Below are positions 22,824-35,612 of a DNA stretch of 64,000 nucleotides, piece after piece; the first letter of the stretch is position 1, and each line of letters starts with the position of its first letter. Below the pieces are notes generated by a model. That model had not been told where the DNA came from and did not search any database. It was given only the letters and a program-made list of their open reading frames with translations. The DNA comes from Adiantum capillus-veneris. Its lineage: Eukaryota; Streptophyta; Polypodiopsida; Polypodiales; Pteridaceae. The DNA lies in the NCBI GenBank assembly GCA_014529385.2, contig CM043953.1, positions 95,382,842-95,446,841 on the forward strand. Direction: 5' to 3'. A program made the position numbers and the translations under genes.

Positions 22824-25145
22824 ATGGCAAGGCTAGGAGCACCACCAATACCACTACTCCATCAACAGTACCAAGATGAGAGTAGAACAAGAACATCAGG
22901 TTCGACCAAGACAGAAGCATCACATCAAGAACAAGAAGAAAGGGTCCAAGGAGAGGAACGACCACCTATGAGACCAACCAAGAATTATGGGTTAGGATCA
23001 CCACTAGGGGAAGAACACTTACCATACCCTACGCCAAAAAGATCTCATAGAGGAGGATTGGGAGACCCTATGTTTAGATTGATGGACCACCGTAGGATCA
23101 TGCCATCTCAAGTCCGATGGGTTAACTAGAAAAATTCCAAGAATAGAGATCCCAAGGACCACGTGGTAGTATTTGTGCATGCCATTAGAGATGATGAAGT
23201 CATAGACTTTCCAACAAAATTCACACAAACTGGACTAACCCTAGAAGAGGATGCCGCCACCTTGTTTGATTTCGTAGAACGTATAGATTTCAAGTCAATG
23301 GAGGACATGTTTGACGATTTTATCAAGGAATACTCTCAAAAGAGGAATAGCTCGCAACACCATCTTGCAAATCCACAAATTCAAAGAGAAAGAAGGGGAA
23401 TCCATACAAAAAGAAGCCTTAGGACTGAGAAGATATGTGAAGTTCTACCCAGTGGAAGAACTGCCAACCCAGTCAAGGTTAATGATCATTTTTATCCAAG
23501 GATCGAGGAACGCAGATCTCCAAAAAGATTTACACATGAAAAAGAGCCCTACATTGAATGAGTTGACAAAAGAATCTCTCTACTTGGTAGATAATTGTGA
23601 TGTATACAAGGAAGGACAATATAAGGATTTAGATGATACTTCCTCATCACATCATAGTGGATCCAAATCATCCAAGTCAATACAAAATCCAAATCCTTGA
23701 TAAATCAAGAACAACTCATTGAAGAGGTGCTCAAGAGGATTAATTTGTTCTGATAAGCCGCAGGTTAAGCAACCTAAGTGTTGTACAATAGAGCAAAAGT
23801 GGACAAATCACGCAACTAAAGAGTGCTATTACAGTATGGGATATGTAAAGGAACACCAGTATGTCCCACAAGCCCAAGTAGCACAAGCTCAAGCCCCACC
23901 AGTGCCAAGATATACAATGGGAATTATTATAGGTCCAGTAGGAGCTCAGTAGGAGTTGAAAGACCACAACCACTCTTAGGACAACAACCCCCACTGCCAG
24001 GAAACAAGACCTGTAGGAGTCAATTATGCATCGACCGTAGAATAATCTGAGGAGCAAGCACTAGTGCCAATCCCAACATATTACAAAGATCCAAGTGGAT
24101 CTATGACAACAACAGGATACTATCCACCTGAAGAACCAAAAGCGTCAAAACCATGGAGCATGATTGGATCAATTGGACCACCAACTGCTGCACATGCAGC
24201 AGGAGAAGGTAGATACATCTTGGAAAAAGTTAGATTTCTATTTATAGAAAATGGAAGACTAGTAAGATCAAGACCTACATATCATGAAAGAGCTACTCAA
24301 GGAGCACCTCAACAACCCAAGGGACCATGTTATAAGTGTGGTGGTGACCACCTTATGAGAGAGTGTCCACATGAGAAAATCATTAGGGTAAATACATATT
24401 TCCCGGAGTGTGGAATCACTCATTTAATCCTTGATTTGCCTAAGAACCCGAATAAAGGATCAAAAGTAGGGTTGAATATAGTAGAGGTAATATCATCTAG
24501 TAGTGGGTCAGAAAACAAAAATGTGATACCAATGTGATCACAAGAGCCCAAGCGCAAAAAGAATTTGACGAACCCATCATCAAAGAACCAAAAACTGATG
24601 CACCTAGCATTGAACGAAAAAGTTAGTAAAACTCATGGAAAGCTAGGATGAAAGCTAGGAAGGAATGTGAATAGACTTCCTTAGCTGAAGAACTGAAACA
24701 AACAGGAGAAAAATCGAGAAAATTGGAAGGAGAAACAAACGATAAAAAAGGGAACCCTTGATGTAGTACTAGATCCAAGCATAGTTAAAAACGCCAAGAG
24801 TGATAGTGTAGGAGGATTTGTATTGGTAGGAAAGGTCAAAGAACCATTAGATGCCCTCCTTAGAGCCTATAATGCAAGGCTCAAAAGAAATCAAACTCAA
24901 GAACAAAGGTCCAGGATGATCTATCCATATGCGGAGCTAGAAAAGAAAAGGCTTGAAATGTGCCAGAAAATAATTCAAATAGCCCAAGATTTACTAGAAC
25001 CACCAGTTTAAAAACCTGAGGATGTGATCCTTGTCCCATTGAACACCAATTATTCCAACCAAACCAAGAACAAATAGATCCAGATTCTAGTCACAAGGAC
25101 GAACCAGAACTCAAAAACCCAGCATTGTATCGAAGGATAGTGTCG
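22824..25145 (+). pseudogene. Ty3 gag of the + strand element
   Basis: Broken frames include DHVVVFVHAIRDDEVIDFP and LEEDAATLFDFVERID, a CCHC knuckle CYKCGGDHLMREC at about 24330, and a following charged spacer (about 24823-25011, LEKKRLEMCQKIIQIAQDLL) that matches the linker of the minus-strand element (LEAYQNLVRITQEML). It is therefore the same family in opposite orientation. Sequence similarity ends at about 25145, where CACTA sequence begins. Confidence 0.75.
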
Positions 25146-25149
25146 AATA

Positions 25150-28113
25150 CCACTGATAACTCTTTCAAATAATTTCACCTAAGTATTCCAAACGAGTGTA
25201 GAGAAATAGCCGATACATCAGTGTATGGTGGAGCACGTGTGTCTAGATTTAAGGTACTCCTGGTTCTTCTCAACATGCAGGCGAAGTTTGGATGGAGTGA
25301 CACTAGCGTCACAACGCTTTTTAGGTGATCTATTACAATGTGTTTACTTCAATAAAAAACTCTAGATGTATAATGATCTAATAGATTACTTACACAAGTG
25401 TACCACATTTTTGTTGTTGTGTAGATTGCTCAAAGAGCACATACTGCCAGTTGATAACGTGATGCCAGATTCCAGAGAGGAAGCAAGGAAGGTCTTGCAA
25501 AACTTGGGAATGGTTTACAATTCGATTCACGCTTATCCTAACGACTACATTCTTTTCAAAGGGGAATACATAGACATGGAGAAGTGTCCATAATGTGATC
25601 TCGAGAGATATCGAGTAGATCTCTCCTCGGACAAAAAAATTCACAAAAGGTTTTGCAACACTTTCCTCTGCTGCCTCGTATCAAGCATTTCTTTGAATGT
25701 ATGTCCATGGCCGCCCTAGCATCACGGCTCGATGAGAATAGATCTTTGGATGGTGAGTTACGGATTCCTGCAGATTGCATAGCCTGGAAGCATATAGACA
25801 ACACATGGCTGAATTTTTCCAAGGAAGCTTAAAATTTGTGCATCGGCCTGGCTATGGATGGTGTAAATTCATTTGGTTAGCTGAGGTCAACATCTTACAA
25901 ATGTATGGCTAGTTTTCATGGTCAACTACAACATTCCCCCGTGGTTGACTGCCAAGAAGGGGCACCTGTTTCTAAGCTTGATTGTGCCGGGGTGGTATAA
26001 AGTGAAGAATATGGATGTGTATCTTTGTGCACTATTGGAAGAGCTACAACACTTGTAGATTGGCATAGAAGCGTTGGATATGAGCCGACACACAAGTTTC
26101 CGCAATGCTTTGATCAGAGGTATTGTAATGTGGATCATGCATGACTATCTCGGACTAACAGAATGCTCAGGTGATATATTCTCAAACTCAAACACTATAA
26201 ACTTTGGTTTTTCTCAAGCTTATCTATTGTTATGTGTATACATGCAGGGCTTTAAACAAGCGGATACAAAGCATGTGTCACATGTGGACCTAGACTTAAT
26301 ACACGTCGGGCGCCCTCACTGAAAAAGCAAATCTACGAAGGTCATCAAACACATCTTCCAGAGAATCACGATTTACGCGATGTTTTTTTGGGAAGAGAGG
26401 CATTGAGGATGTCTGCTGGAGCATGGTTAGAGCATGGTTAGAGCAAAAGGAGATGTGTGATGACGGTTTGCCCCCAGGGATGAAGAGACTCTCTCTATGG
26501 TACGAGCTACCATATTAGCCCAGAATCATGATCAATCACTTGTTCGATCCAATGCACATATTCAAGAATGTAGGTAATCTGTTGTGAGACCATCTCATCG
26601 GCAAGAAAGATACTTTGGGGGCCAGAATTGACCTTAGAAATGTGGATCGCTAAAACTCCCTAAAGCACCATGAATTTTAATAGGAGGCCAAGAACCCAAA
26701 GTAAAAGAGATCATTTGATCCGTGCGGACGTCCACTGACGTAATGCACTCGCTCCGAGCATGTTTCACTAAAGAAGGGAAGCTTACTGGTTTGAAGTCAC
26801 ACGACTGGCACAAGTATGTTTGAAGTGGAATATGTCATGGTGAGAATTGCGTCCATGCCACAATCTATAAACTTGTGAAGTTGGTGCAATGGATCTCACA
26901 AAAGGAGATCCATGTAGATTCCATACCATCCGCCAAACTAAACGTTGTGGAGGTTGTATACATGTTTGAGAAACACTTTCCTATTATCATGCTAACCATT
27001 CAAGTGCATCTTCTTGTTGTTGATGAGGTGAAATTAGCTGGCACAATGCATTCTAGATGGATGTTCTTTTTAGAACGTTTCATGAAAACGCTCAAGGGAT
27101 ATTGTACGTCAGAAGGCACGTCCGGAGGGTAGCATGGCAGAAGGTTGGTTGGTATCAGAGTCTCTAGTTTACATTGGAGAGTGGATGGACGGATTTGATA
27201 AAGCCCAAGACATGCTATGGTGAACCATAGATGATGAGCACATATCTGAGATTGTCATGTGCAATCTCAGTGTTGAGAAAAAAATGATGAAAGATCTAGA
27301 GGCTAAAATTAATCAATTTTGCATGCTTCACAATCTAGTGATGCAAAAATGGATTTACACGTCCTTATGGACATTCTCAATTCTCGCGTCAGCATGGTTA
27401 TTATTTCACTTTATTCTCTTATACTTGTTGTATTTTAATGATAAGCTAAGAAAATAGATTGTTCTGTAATTATATGTTTATACTTACAGAAAATCTTATT
27501 GTTTTTTTTGCAAAATCCAACAGATACGCCGCTTGGACGTGACGTTTTGTCTGATTAGACGACGTCAATCTAGCCATAACCAGATAGCACTAGTTTTCTT
27601 TTGTCATAGCATGTACATATGGTGACGTGTACTGTACGTCATTTTTGTAACTATTTGTCAACGATGTATTTTTTCAATAATGACAATTTTTTTGTAACTA
27701 TTACATCAAATAATTTTGCCTATGATGTGTAAAATTTTGTCATTGTATTACTTTTGTCAATTCACTTTCATCAAAATACTTTTATCTATCAGTTTTGTAT
27801 CTTTATTATGGAAACAATGTTCAATATGGTTGATGAATGCCCTGCCACCCAAAAAAATTATTATCGGGCGTCGCTATAGGCGTCTTTATATAAGGTTTTG
27901 TAATGTTGCTATATTCATTGCTAAATCAGAACTGTTTGCATCATTGTAGGATTTGCTAAAAGCGTTGTTATTTAGAGACGCTTATAGCAATACATATACC
28001 AATGCCTATAGCGATGTTCCTGTTGCGAAGCTTTTAGCGACGGTGGGAGGTAAAAGAACCCATTGTAGTTTCATGGCAACAGTCGTCACAAGTACACATA
28101 ACCTCTTGTAGTG
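25150..28113 (+). mobile_element. CACTA (En/Spm) transposon remnant
   Basis: Degenerate + strand coding follows the TNP2 transposase order: CREIADTSVYGG and AKFGWSDTSV near 25195-25320, ARKVLQNLGMVYNSIHAYPNDYILF at about 25478-25560, YNIPPWLTAKKGHL and DVYLCALLEEL near 25930-26060, then a DUF4218-like region near 26840-27130 (EKHFPIIMLTIQVHL, KLAGTMHSRWMFFLERF). The 3' end is CTTGTAGTG at 28105-28113, the complement of a CACTACAAG terminus, followed by TAA. Subterminal hairpins of the GCGTCGCTATAGGCGTC type lie at 27860-28050. The 5' terminus was not found, so the element is truncated or rearranged on the left. Many stops make it inactive. Confidence 0.8.
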
Positions 28114-28261
28114 TAAGAAGATGCGTAAACCACACCAATGATAGAGAGGAGTGTTTCTTCCACCGATAGAGGAATTTGAGGCTGGATCTCAAATAAATCT
28201 AGAAGTGCAATCGTATTAGGGAGTCCAAGGATTTGTTCAATCTATATACAGTCAACCCCAT

Positions 28262-28852
28262 TTGCTAAGAACACTATCATCCTATATGGGAGAGCACAAG
28301 GCCAAAGCAGATGCTATCATAGTCCCATCACAGAGGTTCTCTTCAAAGGAAGTTATCGACTCTAAAGGACTAATAAACATTTTGTCAACACTTGTGGCAT
28401 GCACAATAACGTTAGTTGAGTTGTTACAAATACGACCAAACATGTGGATGATGGTAGGAAGGTCTCTGGAAAATTTTGGTGTGAAGGACCCCTCAACACA
28501 AATTCAAGAGGGAATCCGAGAACTCAAAAATATTCACGTTACTACCAGACCCATACCGTTAAACAAAGTTGAAGAATATTGTGAAGGAGAGGATGGCAAC
28601 ACAACTCTTCCTGTAGAATTTCAAGGTGCCACTACCATGGCAATTCTTGACAATGGAGCTAGGGTAGCCATTGATACAAAAGAAATTTGGAAAAATTAGA
28701 AAAAACTTGCTTTAAGAAAAACACAAATGAAACTATAGCTTGCAGATGGGTATATGGACAAACCCCTAGAGCTTCTAGAGAAAGTAATTGTCACCTCTAG
28801 CAGAATTGAATATGAGCATACATTTACTTCTGAGACTAGAATCCCCAAATGA
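28262..28852 (+). pseudogene. Ty3 protease, continuation of the + strand element
   Basis: Frame 28262-28699 encodes the linker and protease: VELLQIRPNMWM, NKVEEYCEGEDGNTTLPVEF, MAILDNGARVAIDTKEIW. After a TAG at about 28697 the same family text continues (LADGYMDKPLELLEKVIV, IEYEHTF). It matches the minus-strand element's protease at 16161-16765, which shows that the CACTA remnant split one Ty3 element. The expected Gly motif of the protease C-terminus is missing because similarity ends at about 28852. Confidence 0.75.
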
Positions 28853-29807
28853 TGTCAAAATTCAATTTTGAAAAGACCCCTATGCTCCTTATGACTAGAT
28901 CTAACTATGGTACAATTTTGGTCTCAATATGTGATAGGGACACATAGATCGCGATCCATGTACCTTAGTGGCAGAATGTGATGAAACTTTTTACACAACT
29001 TGCCCTTAGTATCCTCACAATAGCTACATGCTTTTTATATGATTTGAGGTCAATTTAAAGTCAAACCCTAGGTTTGACTTTGCGTTTTTCACCTTGAAGT
29101 ATTTTTTACCCTTTTGATGTTCTTTTTGGATTCTTTTTACAAGTTTTCTTTCAAAAGTATTGTTTCTAATTGTGTTTGATATACACTGGAAAAGTGTTTG
29201 CCAAATTTCTCAAATAGATGACATGGATTGCGATACATGTTCCATCCCTTTTGGACTTGAAATGGGGTGAGATAACAGGCTATGATGTTTGTAGCCTATC
29301 CCCAAAATATTTTTGAATTTGAATAAGTTTTGATCACTTAAAAGTGGTCTTAGGTCTGTTATAACGGTTTTTGACCATCTTCTAATTTTGGTTCTTTAAG
29401 TCACTTTTTTCAACTCTTTTTGCATTGTGTTCTTTGGGAAATATGTTTCTATAAGTCTCAGCTACTCACTATTCAACTTTTAGCCAAAATCTCTAATGAG
29501 GTATATGGATCACGATCCATGTTTACATGAAACTTTTTCACCTTGTAGTCTCTGTTGTTTGGAAGCTATTCCCAAACTCTTATTGGATTTCGATCACAAA
29601 AAGTTAAAATTTGCCAAATTTTAGTTAGATAGACTAGCTTTTGGTGATTTTGCACAATTTCCTTGATTTGACTGTGGTTTTGATCTCAATTTGACCCCAA
29701 AATTTGATTTTAGCTACTTGAAGTTAAGAAGTATTAATCGTTCTCATTTTTCAGTCAATCTATCTCTAGAGGACATGGATCATGATCCATGTTCCACCTT
29801 TACCTAC
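28853..29807. repeat. Second palindrome array, CATGGATC/GATCCATG type
   Basis: Four 18-bp palindrome-type motifs at 28943, 29222, 29504 and 29774, spaced 279, 282 and 270 bp. The last is a perfect palindrome, CATGGATCA/TGATCCATG. Between them AT-rich text repeats loosely (for example CACCTTGAAGT/CACCTTGTAGTC). It lies where RT and RNase H should be and has no coding. It may be an inserted LTR of a related element or a deletion junction. Confidence 0.75.
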
Positions 29808-30110
29808 CACAACTACGAACATCTATCTAGGTGGGCCAAAGCCAAAGCTATTAAGAAAATCACAAGAAAAGATGTTTTCCAATTTGTATATAAAGATATT
29901 TTTTTGCAAATGTGGCATGCCATTGGAGCTACTTTGTGACAAGGGTCCAAATTTCAAGGGAGAGCTGGTGATTATCTAGGTGCGAATCTTCATGTGCACC
30001 ACAAGTTTACTACTCTCTATTATTCCCAATGTCATGGTATGAATGAGAGGTTTAATGGAGAGATCATAAAGATTCTTACAAAGATGACATTGGACTATCA
30101 TCAAATGAGG
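29808..30110 (+). pseudogene. Ty3 integrase core fragment, 5' part
   Basis: Frame-broken + strand text LSRWAKAKAIKKITRKDVFQF, LLCDKGPNFKGELV, HHKFTTLYYSQCHGMNERFNGEIIKILTKMTLD matches Ty3 integrase cores: the second Asp lies in CDKGPNFK and the Glu in NERFNG. It stops at the copia insertion at 30111 and resumes at 35613. Confidence 0.8.
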
Positions 30111-30738
30111 TGTTACGTATGGAGCCTGATTTACCCTTGTAATTTTCTGTGGTAAAAGCGCACATTTGTAAGGCCCCCATTATGAGGAGAAGCCATTGTG
30201 CCATCCTGCGTGAAGGAAAATCACTCACCGGAAACCAAAATTTTCACGGCCAAGAATTAGGGGCAAGTTCAGGGGCCTCGGGGGCTGAAGCCTCCAAGAC
30301 TTTTTTTTTTCCTCGTCGGAATATTCCTTTTCGCCGGAATATTATGGCCGGACGGCGGTCGGAAAGTGGTCGAAAAACAATCGTCGGTTGGCCGGTGGCC
30401 GAATTCAAAATCGGACTTGTCTTCTCAAGGGCGGCCACACATGGGCGGATTGGAGGGTCCGATTTGGACTTATTCGCACAAGGGCGGCTACACATGGCTG
30501 CCTCTCATAAGAGAGGGCAGCCCTTTTGGCCTATAAAAGGACGCCATTTCTACACACATTTCATAGTGTGAAGTTGATGCAACAAGGTGAGTGTGAGGTG
30601 GTGAGAGTGAAGCAAGGCGGGAGCTCTATTAAGGGTTTAATCCCTTTGTAAACTACTTCTTCTTTTGAAGTGCTAAAGCCATTGAGTGGCTGCTTTCCCA
30701 TGGACGTAGCCCACAGTGGGTGAACCACGTATATCGTG

Positions 30739-30793
<55 letters not shown>

Positions 30794-30878
30794 CTATAAT
30801 CTCTTGTGTGTGAAATCTATCTCTCTCCATTAAGTAATCTACTCAAATATCTATTTAGCTACGTCTTATTTCCTAACA
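30111..30878 (+). repeat. Copia 5' LTR
   Basis: Starts TGTTACG, ends CCTAACA. The core promoter TATAAAA is at 30532-30538 and a (CT)26 tract at about 30741-30792. There is a short poly-T run after CCAAGAC near 30300 that the 3' LTR lacks. Confidence 0.93.
30532..30538 (+). promoter_or_regulatory. TATA box in copia 5' LTR
   Basis: TATAAAA in the context GGCCTATAAAAGGA. The same element is at 35263-35269 in the 3' LTR. Its conservation and position about 345 bp before the LTR end fit an RNA polymerase II promoter. Confidence 0.7.
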
Positions 30879-30880
30879 AC

Positions 30881-30896
30881 TGGTATCAGAGCAAGG
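30881..30896 (+). other. Primer binding site (tRNA-iMet)
   Basis: TGGTATCAGAGCAAGG begins two bases after the 5' LTR and is complementary to the 3' end of plant initiator methionine tRNA, the usual primer of copia elements. Confidence 0.9.
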
Positions 30897-30951
30897 TTTG
30901 CTCGTAGCTAAATTATCTCAAGGAAAGGATTCCTTGAATTGAGTGGGAGTT

Positions 30952-33900
30952 ATGGCGGAGGAAGGGAAGCTCAAGATTGAGAAGTTCAACGGCAAAAACT
31001 ACCAACATTGAAAGATGCTGATTGAAGACTATCTCTACAAGAAGGATCTCTATTTGCCACTAGGCGGTCTTGAGAAGAAGCCCGCAACAATGGCAGATGA
31101 AGCATGGATTTTCCTTGATCGAAAGGCACTGGGAACAATCCGGTTAAGCTTGGCGTCAACGGTGGCCTTCAATGTTTCGAAGATGAAGACCACGGAGGAC
31201 TTGATAAAGTCACTTGACGACTTCTACGAGAAACCATCAGCATCCAATAAGGTATTTCTTATGAAGCACTTGTTCAATCTAAAGATGGCAGAGAATGGTT
31301 CAGTTGCAGAGCACCTAAATGACTTTAACACAAACATAAGTCAACTTTGATCGGCGAAAATCAATTTCGACACAAAGTGCGAGCTCTCCTTATACTATCA
31401 TCTATACCGGATAGTTGGGACAGCCTTGTGATGACTATAAGTAATTCTATTTCTGGCACAAATACTCTTAAGTTTGATGATGTTGTGGGTGTTCTCCTAA
31501 GCGAGGAAATACAAAGGAGAAGTACAGGAGAATCATCAAGTGTTGCACTGTCAGTGGAAACAAGAGGAAGGCCTAAGGAAAGGTTCAAAAACCAAAAGGG
31601 TCGTGATCGCTCAAGGCGGAGCAAGTCACGCACAAAGTCAGTTCTTGAATGTTGGAATTGCAGCAAGAACGGCCACGGCAAGAAGGATTGCTGGTCCAAG
31701 AAGAAGGAGGTAGAGTCTTAAGACAAAAAGCCAACATCGGATGCCAATGTGGCAGGTAAAGTAGAGCAAGATGCTCTAATTCTCTCATTAGACAATGTGT
31801 CTAATTCGTGGATAGTAGATTCCGGGGCTTCATTCCATGCGACACCACACAAGCAACATTTCCAAGACTACACCAAAGGTAATTTTGGATATGTATACTT
31901 GGGAGATGATGAAGCTTGTGAGATTGTCGGCAAAGGTACAGTTTCTATCAAAATTGCTAATGGAAATGAGTGGAAGCTTAAAGATGTTAGGCATGTTCCT
32001 TCTCTTCGCAAAAATTTGATCTCTACAGAACAATTGGATGATGAAGGTCACAACATTGCATTTGGAAACAAAAGGTGGAAGATCTCAAAGGGATCTTTGG
32101 TGGTTGCCAAGGGAGAAAAAATCGGTACACTTTACTTGTGTACTATTAGCACGCAACCTTCAGCTTGTGCAGCAACTACAGAAGTTGACAGTGCGGTGTG
32201 GCACTACCGACTTGGGCATATGAGTGCCAAAGGAATGCAAATCCTTCAAACAAAGAAGCTTCTACCAGGTTTGAAAGAAGTGGACTTATAGTTCTGTGAA
32301 GATTGTGTTTATGGTAAACAAAAGAGGGTAAAATTTCAAAAATCAGGAAATGAAAGAAAAAATAAAAAACTTGAGTTGGTTCATTCTGATGTTTGGGGTC
32401 CTGCACCATCACTTGGTGGCTCATTGTACTATGTAACATTCATAGACGATGCGACTAGAAAAACATGGGTTTATTTCATGAAGAATAAATCCGATGTATT
32501 TTTCATATTTCAAAGGTGGAAAGCCTTTGTGGAGAATGAAACAGGTACCAAGGTTAAATGCCTCAGATCTGACAATGGAGGTGAATATTGCAGCCAAGCT
32601 TTTGAAAGCTTTTGTGCTAGCAATGGCATTCGGAGACAAAGGACAACCCCAAGGACACCTCAGCAAAATGGTATTTCAGAAAGGATGAACAGGACAATCA
32701 TGGAGCGAGCACGAAGCATGCGGCTAAATGCAGGCCTACCGCTTGAGCTTTGGGCGGAAGCTGTAAGTACGTCTGTGTACTTAATCAATCGGTCACCCTC
32801 AACGGCATTGGATGGGGGAGTTCCAGAAGAGGCATGGACAGGTAACCGGTGAATTATGCATTTCTCAAAGTGTTTGGGTGTGAGGCTTTCATGCACATAG
32901 ATAGAAGCCTAAGATCAAAACTAGATGCAAAGTCTAAAAAGTGTTTCTTCATTGGCTATGGAGAAGGTGACTTTGGGTATCGCCTATGGAATTCTGAAGA
33001 TGGTAAAATCATAAGGAGTAGGGATGTAATTTTTAACGAACAAAATATGTACAAAGATTACTTGGAAAGAAATCAAACAAAAGAAACAGGTGATGAGTAC
33101 ATGGAGCTTGAGGACGGGGAAGACTCAAGGACTGCAAATGGTGACAATGTGCAACAACGTTAACCAAATGAGGATCCTCAAACTATTCTCCGAAGATCTA
33201 CAAGAGCAAGTAGACCTCCAAAAGGGTTTGTTCCTTCCTTCAACCATCTCTTGATCTCAGATTCTGGAGAGCCGGAATCATATGAAGAAGCTATGCAACA
33301 TGAATCCAAAGAAGAATGGACGAAGAGCGTGCAAGTGGAGATGGACTCACTACATCACAACCAAACATGGGAGTTGGTTGAGTTGCCTAAAGGTAAGCGG
33401 GTACTTCAAAAAAAATGGGTGTACAAGCTGAAGGAAGAATAAGGTGGGAAGAAAAGGTATAAGTCTAGGCTTGTGGTAAAAGGGTTTTCTCAAAAGAAAG
33501 GTATTGACTTCAATGAAATATTTTCTCCTGTTGTAAAAATAAACTCAATTAGGCTTGTCTTAAGCCTTGTGGCTGCTCATGATTTAAATCTCGAGCAAAT
33601 AGATGTAAATACGGCATTCCCTCACGGTGACTTAGAGGAGGAAATCTACATGCTTCAACCAAAGGGGTATGAAGTAAAAGGTAAGGAGAAAATGGTTTGC
33701 ATATTAAAGAAGAGCTTGTATGGTTTAAAGCAAGCATCAAGACAATGGTACTTGAAGTTTGATCGATGGATGTTGGATCATGGATTCACAAGATGCAACT
33801 CGGATCACTACATCTACACGAAGAATTTGGGAGATGGGAAGTTCATCATCCTAATGTTGTATGTTGATGACATGCTGATTGCAAGTGCTAACATGCAAGA

Positions 33901-34809
33901 CATCAAAGACCTAAAAGAGAAGCTGTCTAAATCTTTTTCAATGAAAGATTTAGGTGCTGCAAAGAGGATACTTGGTATGAAAGGACGAAGAAGACAATAA
34001 AGCTATCTCAAGAAGATTACATCAAGAAGGTACTAGAAAGGTTTGCAATACAAAATGCAAAACCAGTTTCTACACCTTTGGCTGGTCATTTTAAACTAAT
34101 GAAGGATATGTGTCCAAAGACACAAGAGGAGATAGCCTATATGTCTAAAGTTCCATATGCTGCAGCGGTAGGTTCTCAAATGTATGCTATGGTCTGGACA
34201 AGGCCAGACATTGCACATGCAGTGGAAGTTGTGAGTAGGTTCATGGACAACCCAGGTAAAGAGCATTGGCAAGCTGTGAAGTGGATACTTAGGTATCTAA
34301 AAGAGACAACAACAAATGCTTTGTATTTTGGAGGAACTGATATTTTTCTAGAAGGGCATGCTAATGCAGATATGGCAGGTGACAAAGATACTCGAAGGAG
34401 CACTACTGGCTATGTGTTCACGGTTGGAGGCACAGCAGTAAGCTAGGATTTAAAGCTGCAGAAAGTGGTTTCACTTTCTACCACGGAAGCAAAGTATGTA
34501 GCAATGACGGAGGCAAGTAAAGAAATTATGTGGCTTCACAGATTCTTAGAAGAGCTTGGATTCAAACAATACAATTGTGTCTTGTACAGTGATAGCCAAA
34601 GAGCTATCCATCTTGCGAAGAACTCAGCCTTTCATTCAAGGACAAAGCACATTGAGGTGAGATATCACTTCATACGCACTCTTTTGGAAGAGGGACAGCT
34701 AAAGCTAGGAAAGGTGCATACAAGTGAAAATCCTGCAGACATGTTTACAAAGGTGGTCAACAAGGAGAAGTTGAGCTTTTGCTCATCTTCAATCAGCATT
34801 CAAGGATAA
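30952..34809 (+). pseudogene. Copia gag-pol polyprotein, inactivated
   Basis: The ATG at 30952 opens MAEEGKLKIEKFNGKNYQ. Domains in order: gag; CCHC knuckle CWNCSKNGHGKKDC (about 31650); protease SWIVDSGASFHA (31806); gag-pre-integrase HYRLGHM; integrase with Asp in VHSDVWGP, Asp in RSDNGGEY and Glu in NGISERMNRT; RT with FNEIFSPVVK, KKSLYGLKQASRQWY and YVDDML; RNase H STTEAKYVAM to HIEVRYHFIR. Premature stops at 31009 (TGA), 31719 (TAA), 32289 (TAG), 33161 (TAA), 33440 (TAA) and 34444 (TAG), and frameshifts near 31350, 32848 and 33990, make it non-functional. Most stops are explained by C-to-T or G-to-A transitions. Confidence 0.93.
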
Positions 34810-34869
34810 GAATCCAGAATGGAAAGCAGTCACAGGTTTGGTTTGGAGATCAATCTCCAAGTGGGAGAT

Positions 34870-35472
34870 TGTTAAGGTATGGAGCCTGATTTAGCCTTGT
34901 AATTTTCTGTGGTAAAAGCGCACATTTATAAGGCCCCCATTATGAGGAGAAGCCATCGTGCATGAAGGAAAATTACTCACCAGAAACCAAAATTTTCACG
35001 GCCAAGAATCAGGGGCAACGGAATATTCCTTTTTGCCAGAATATTATGGCCGGACGGCGGTCGAAAAGTGGTCGGAAAACAACCGTCGGTTGGCCGGTGG
35101 TCGGAAGTCAATGGCCGGTGGGCCGGTGGCCGAATTCAAAAGCGGACTTGTCTTCTCAAGGGCGGCCACACATGGGCGGATTGGAGGGTCCAATTTGGAC
35201 TTATTCGCACAAGGGCGGCTACACATGGCTGCCTCTCATAAGAGAGGGCAACCCTTTTGGCCTATAAAAGGAGGGGATTCTACACACATTTCATAGTGTG
35301 AAGTTGATGCAACAAGGTGAGTGTGAGGTGGTGAGAGTAAAGCAAGGCGGGAGCTCTATTAAGGGTTTAATCCCTTTGTAAACTACTTCTTCTTTTGAAG
35401 TGCTAAAGCCATTGAGTGGCTGCTTTCCCGTGGACGTAGCCCACATTGGGTGAACCACGTATATCGTGTGTA

Positions 35473-35527
<55 letters not shown>

Positions 35528-35607
35528 ATCTCTTGTGTGTGAAATCTATCTCTCTCCATTAAGTAATCTACTCAAATATCTATTTAGCTACGTCTTCTTT
35601 CCTAACA
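34870..35607 (+). repeat. Copia 3' LTR
   Basis: Partner of 30111-30878 with the same ends, TATA box and (CT)n position. It lacks the about 47-bp segment of the 5' LTR and instead carries a short partial duplication of GGCCGGTGG near 35095-35130. Confidence 0.93.
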
Positions 35608-35612
35608 TGAGG

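Larger units (their letters stand above)
30106..35612 (+). mobile_element. Ty1/copia element with LTRs and 5-bp TSD
   Basis: The element runs 30111-35607 between TSDs TGAGG at 30106-30110 and 35608-35612. The 5' LTR is 30111-30878 (768 bp) and the 3' LTR 34870-35607 (738 bp), each starting TGTTA and ending CCTAACA. A PBS matching initiator tRNA-Met (TGGTATCAGAGCAAGG) is at 30881 and a polypurine tract (AAGTGGGAGA) ends before 34870. The LTRs share a TATAAAA and a (CT)n tract. They differ mainly by indels, including an about 47-bp segment present only in the 5' LTR. It inserted into the integrase of the + strand Ty3 element, so it is younger than that element. Confidence 0.95.

Noticed and set aside
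30881-30896. tRNA-like sequence after the LTR
   Set aside because: It is only a primer binding site complementary to the tRNA 3' end, not a tRNA gene.
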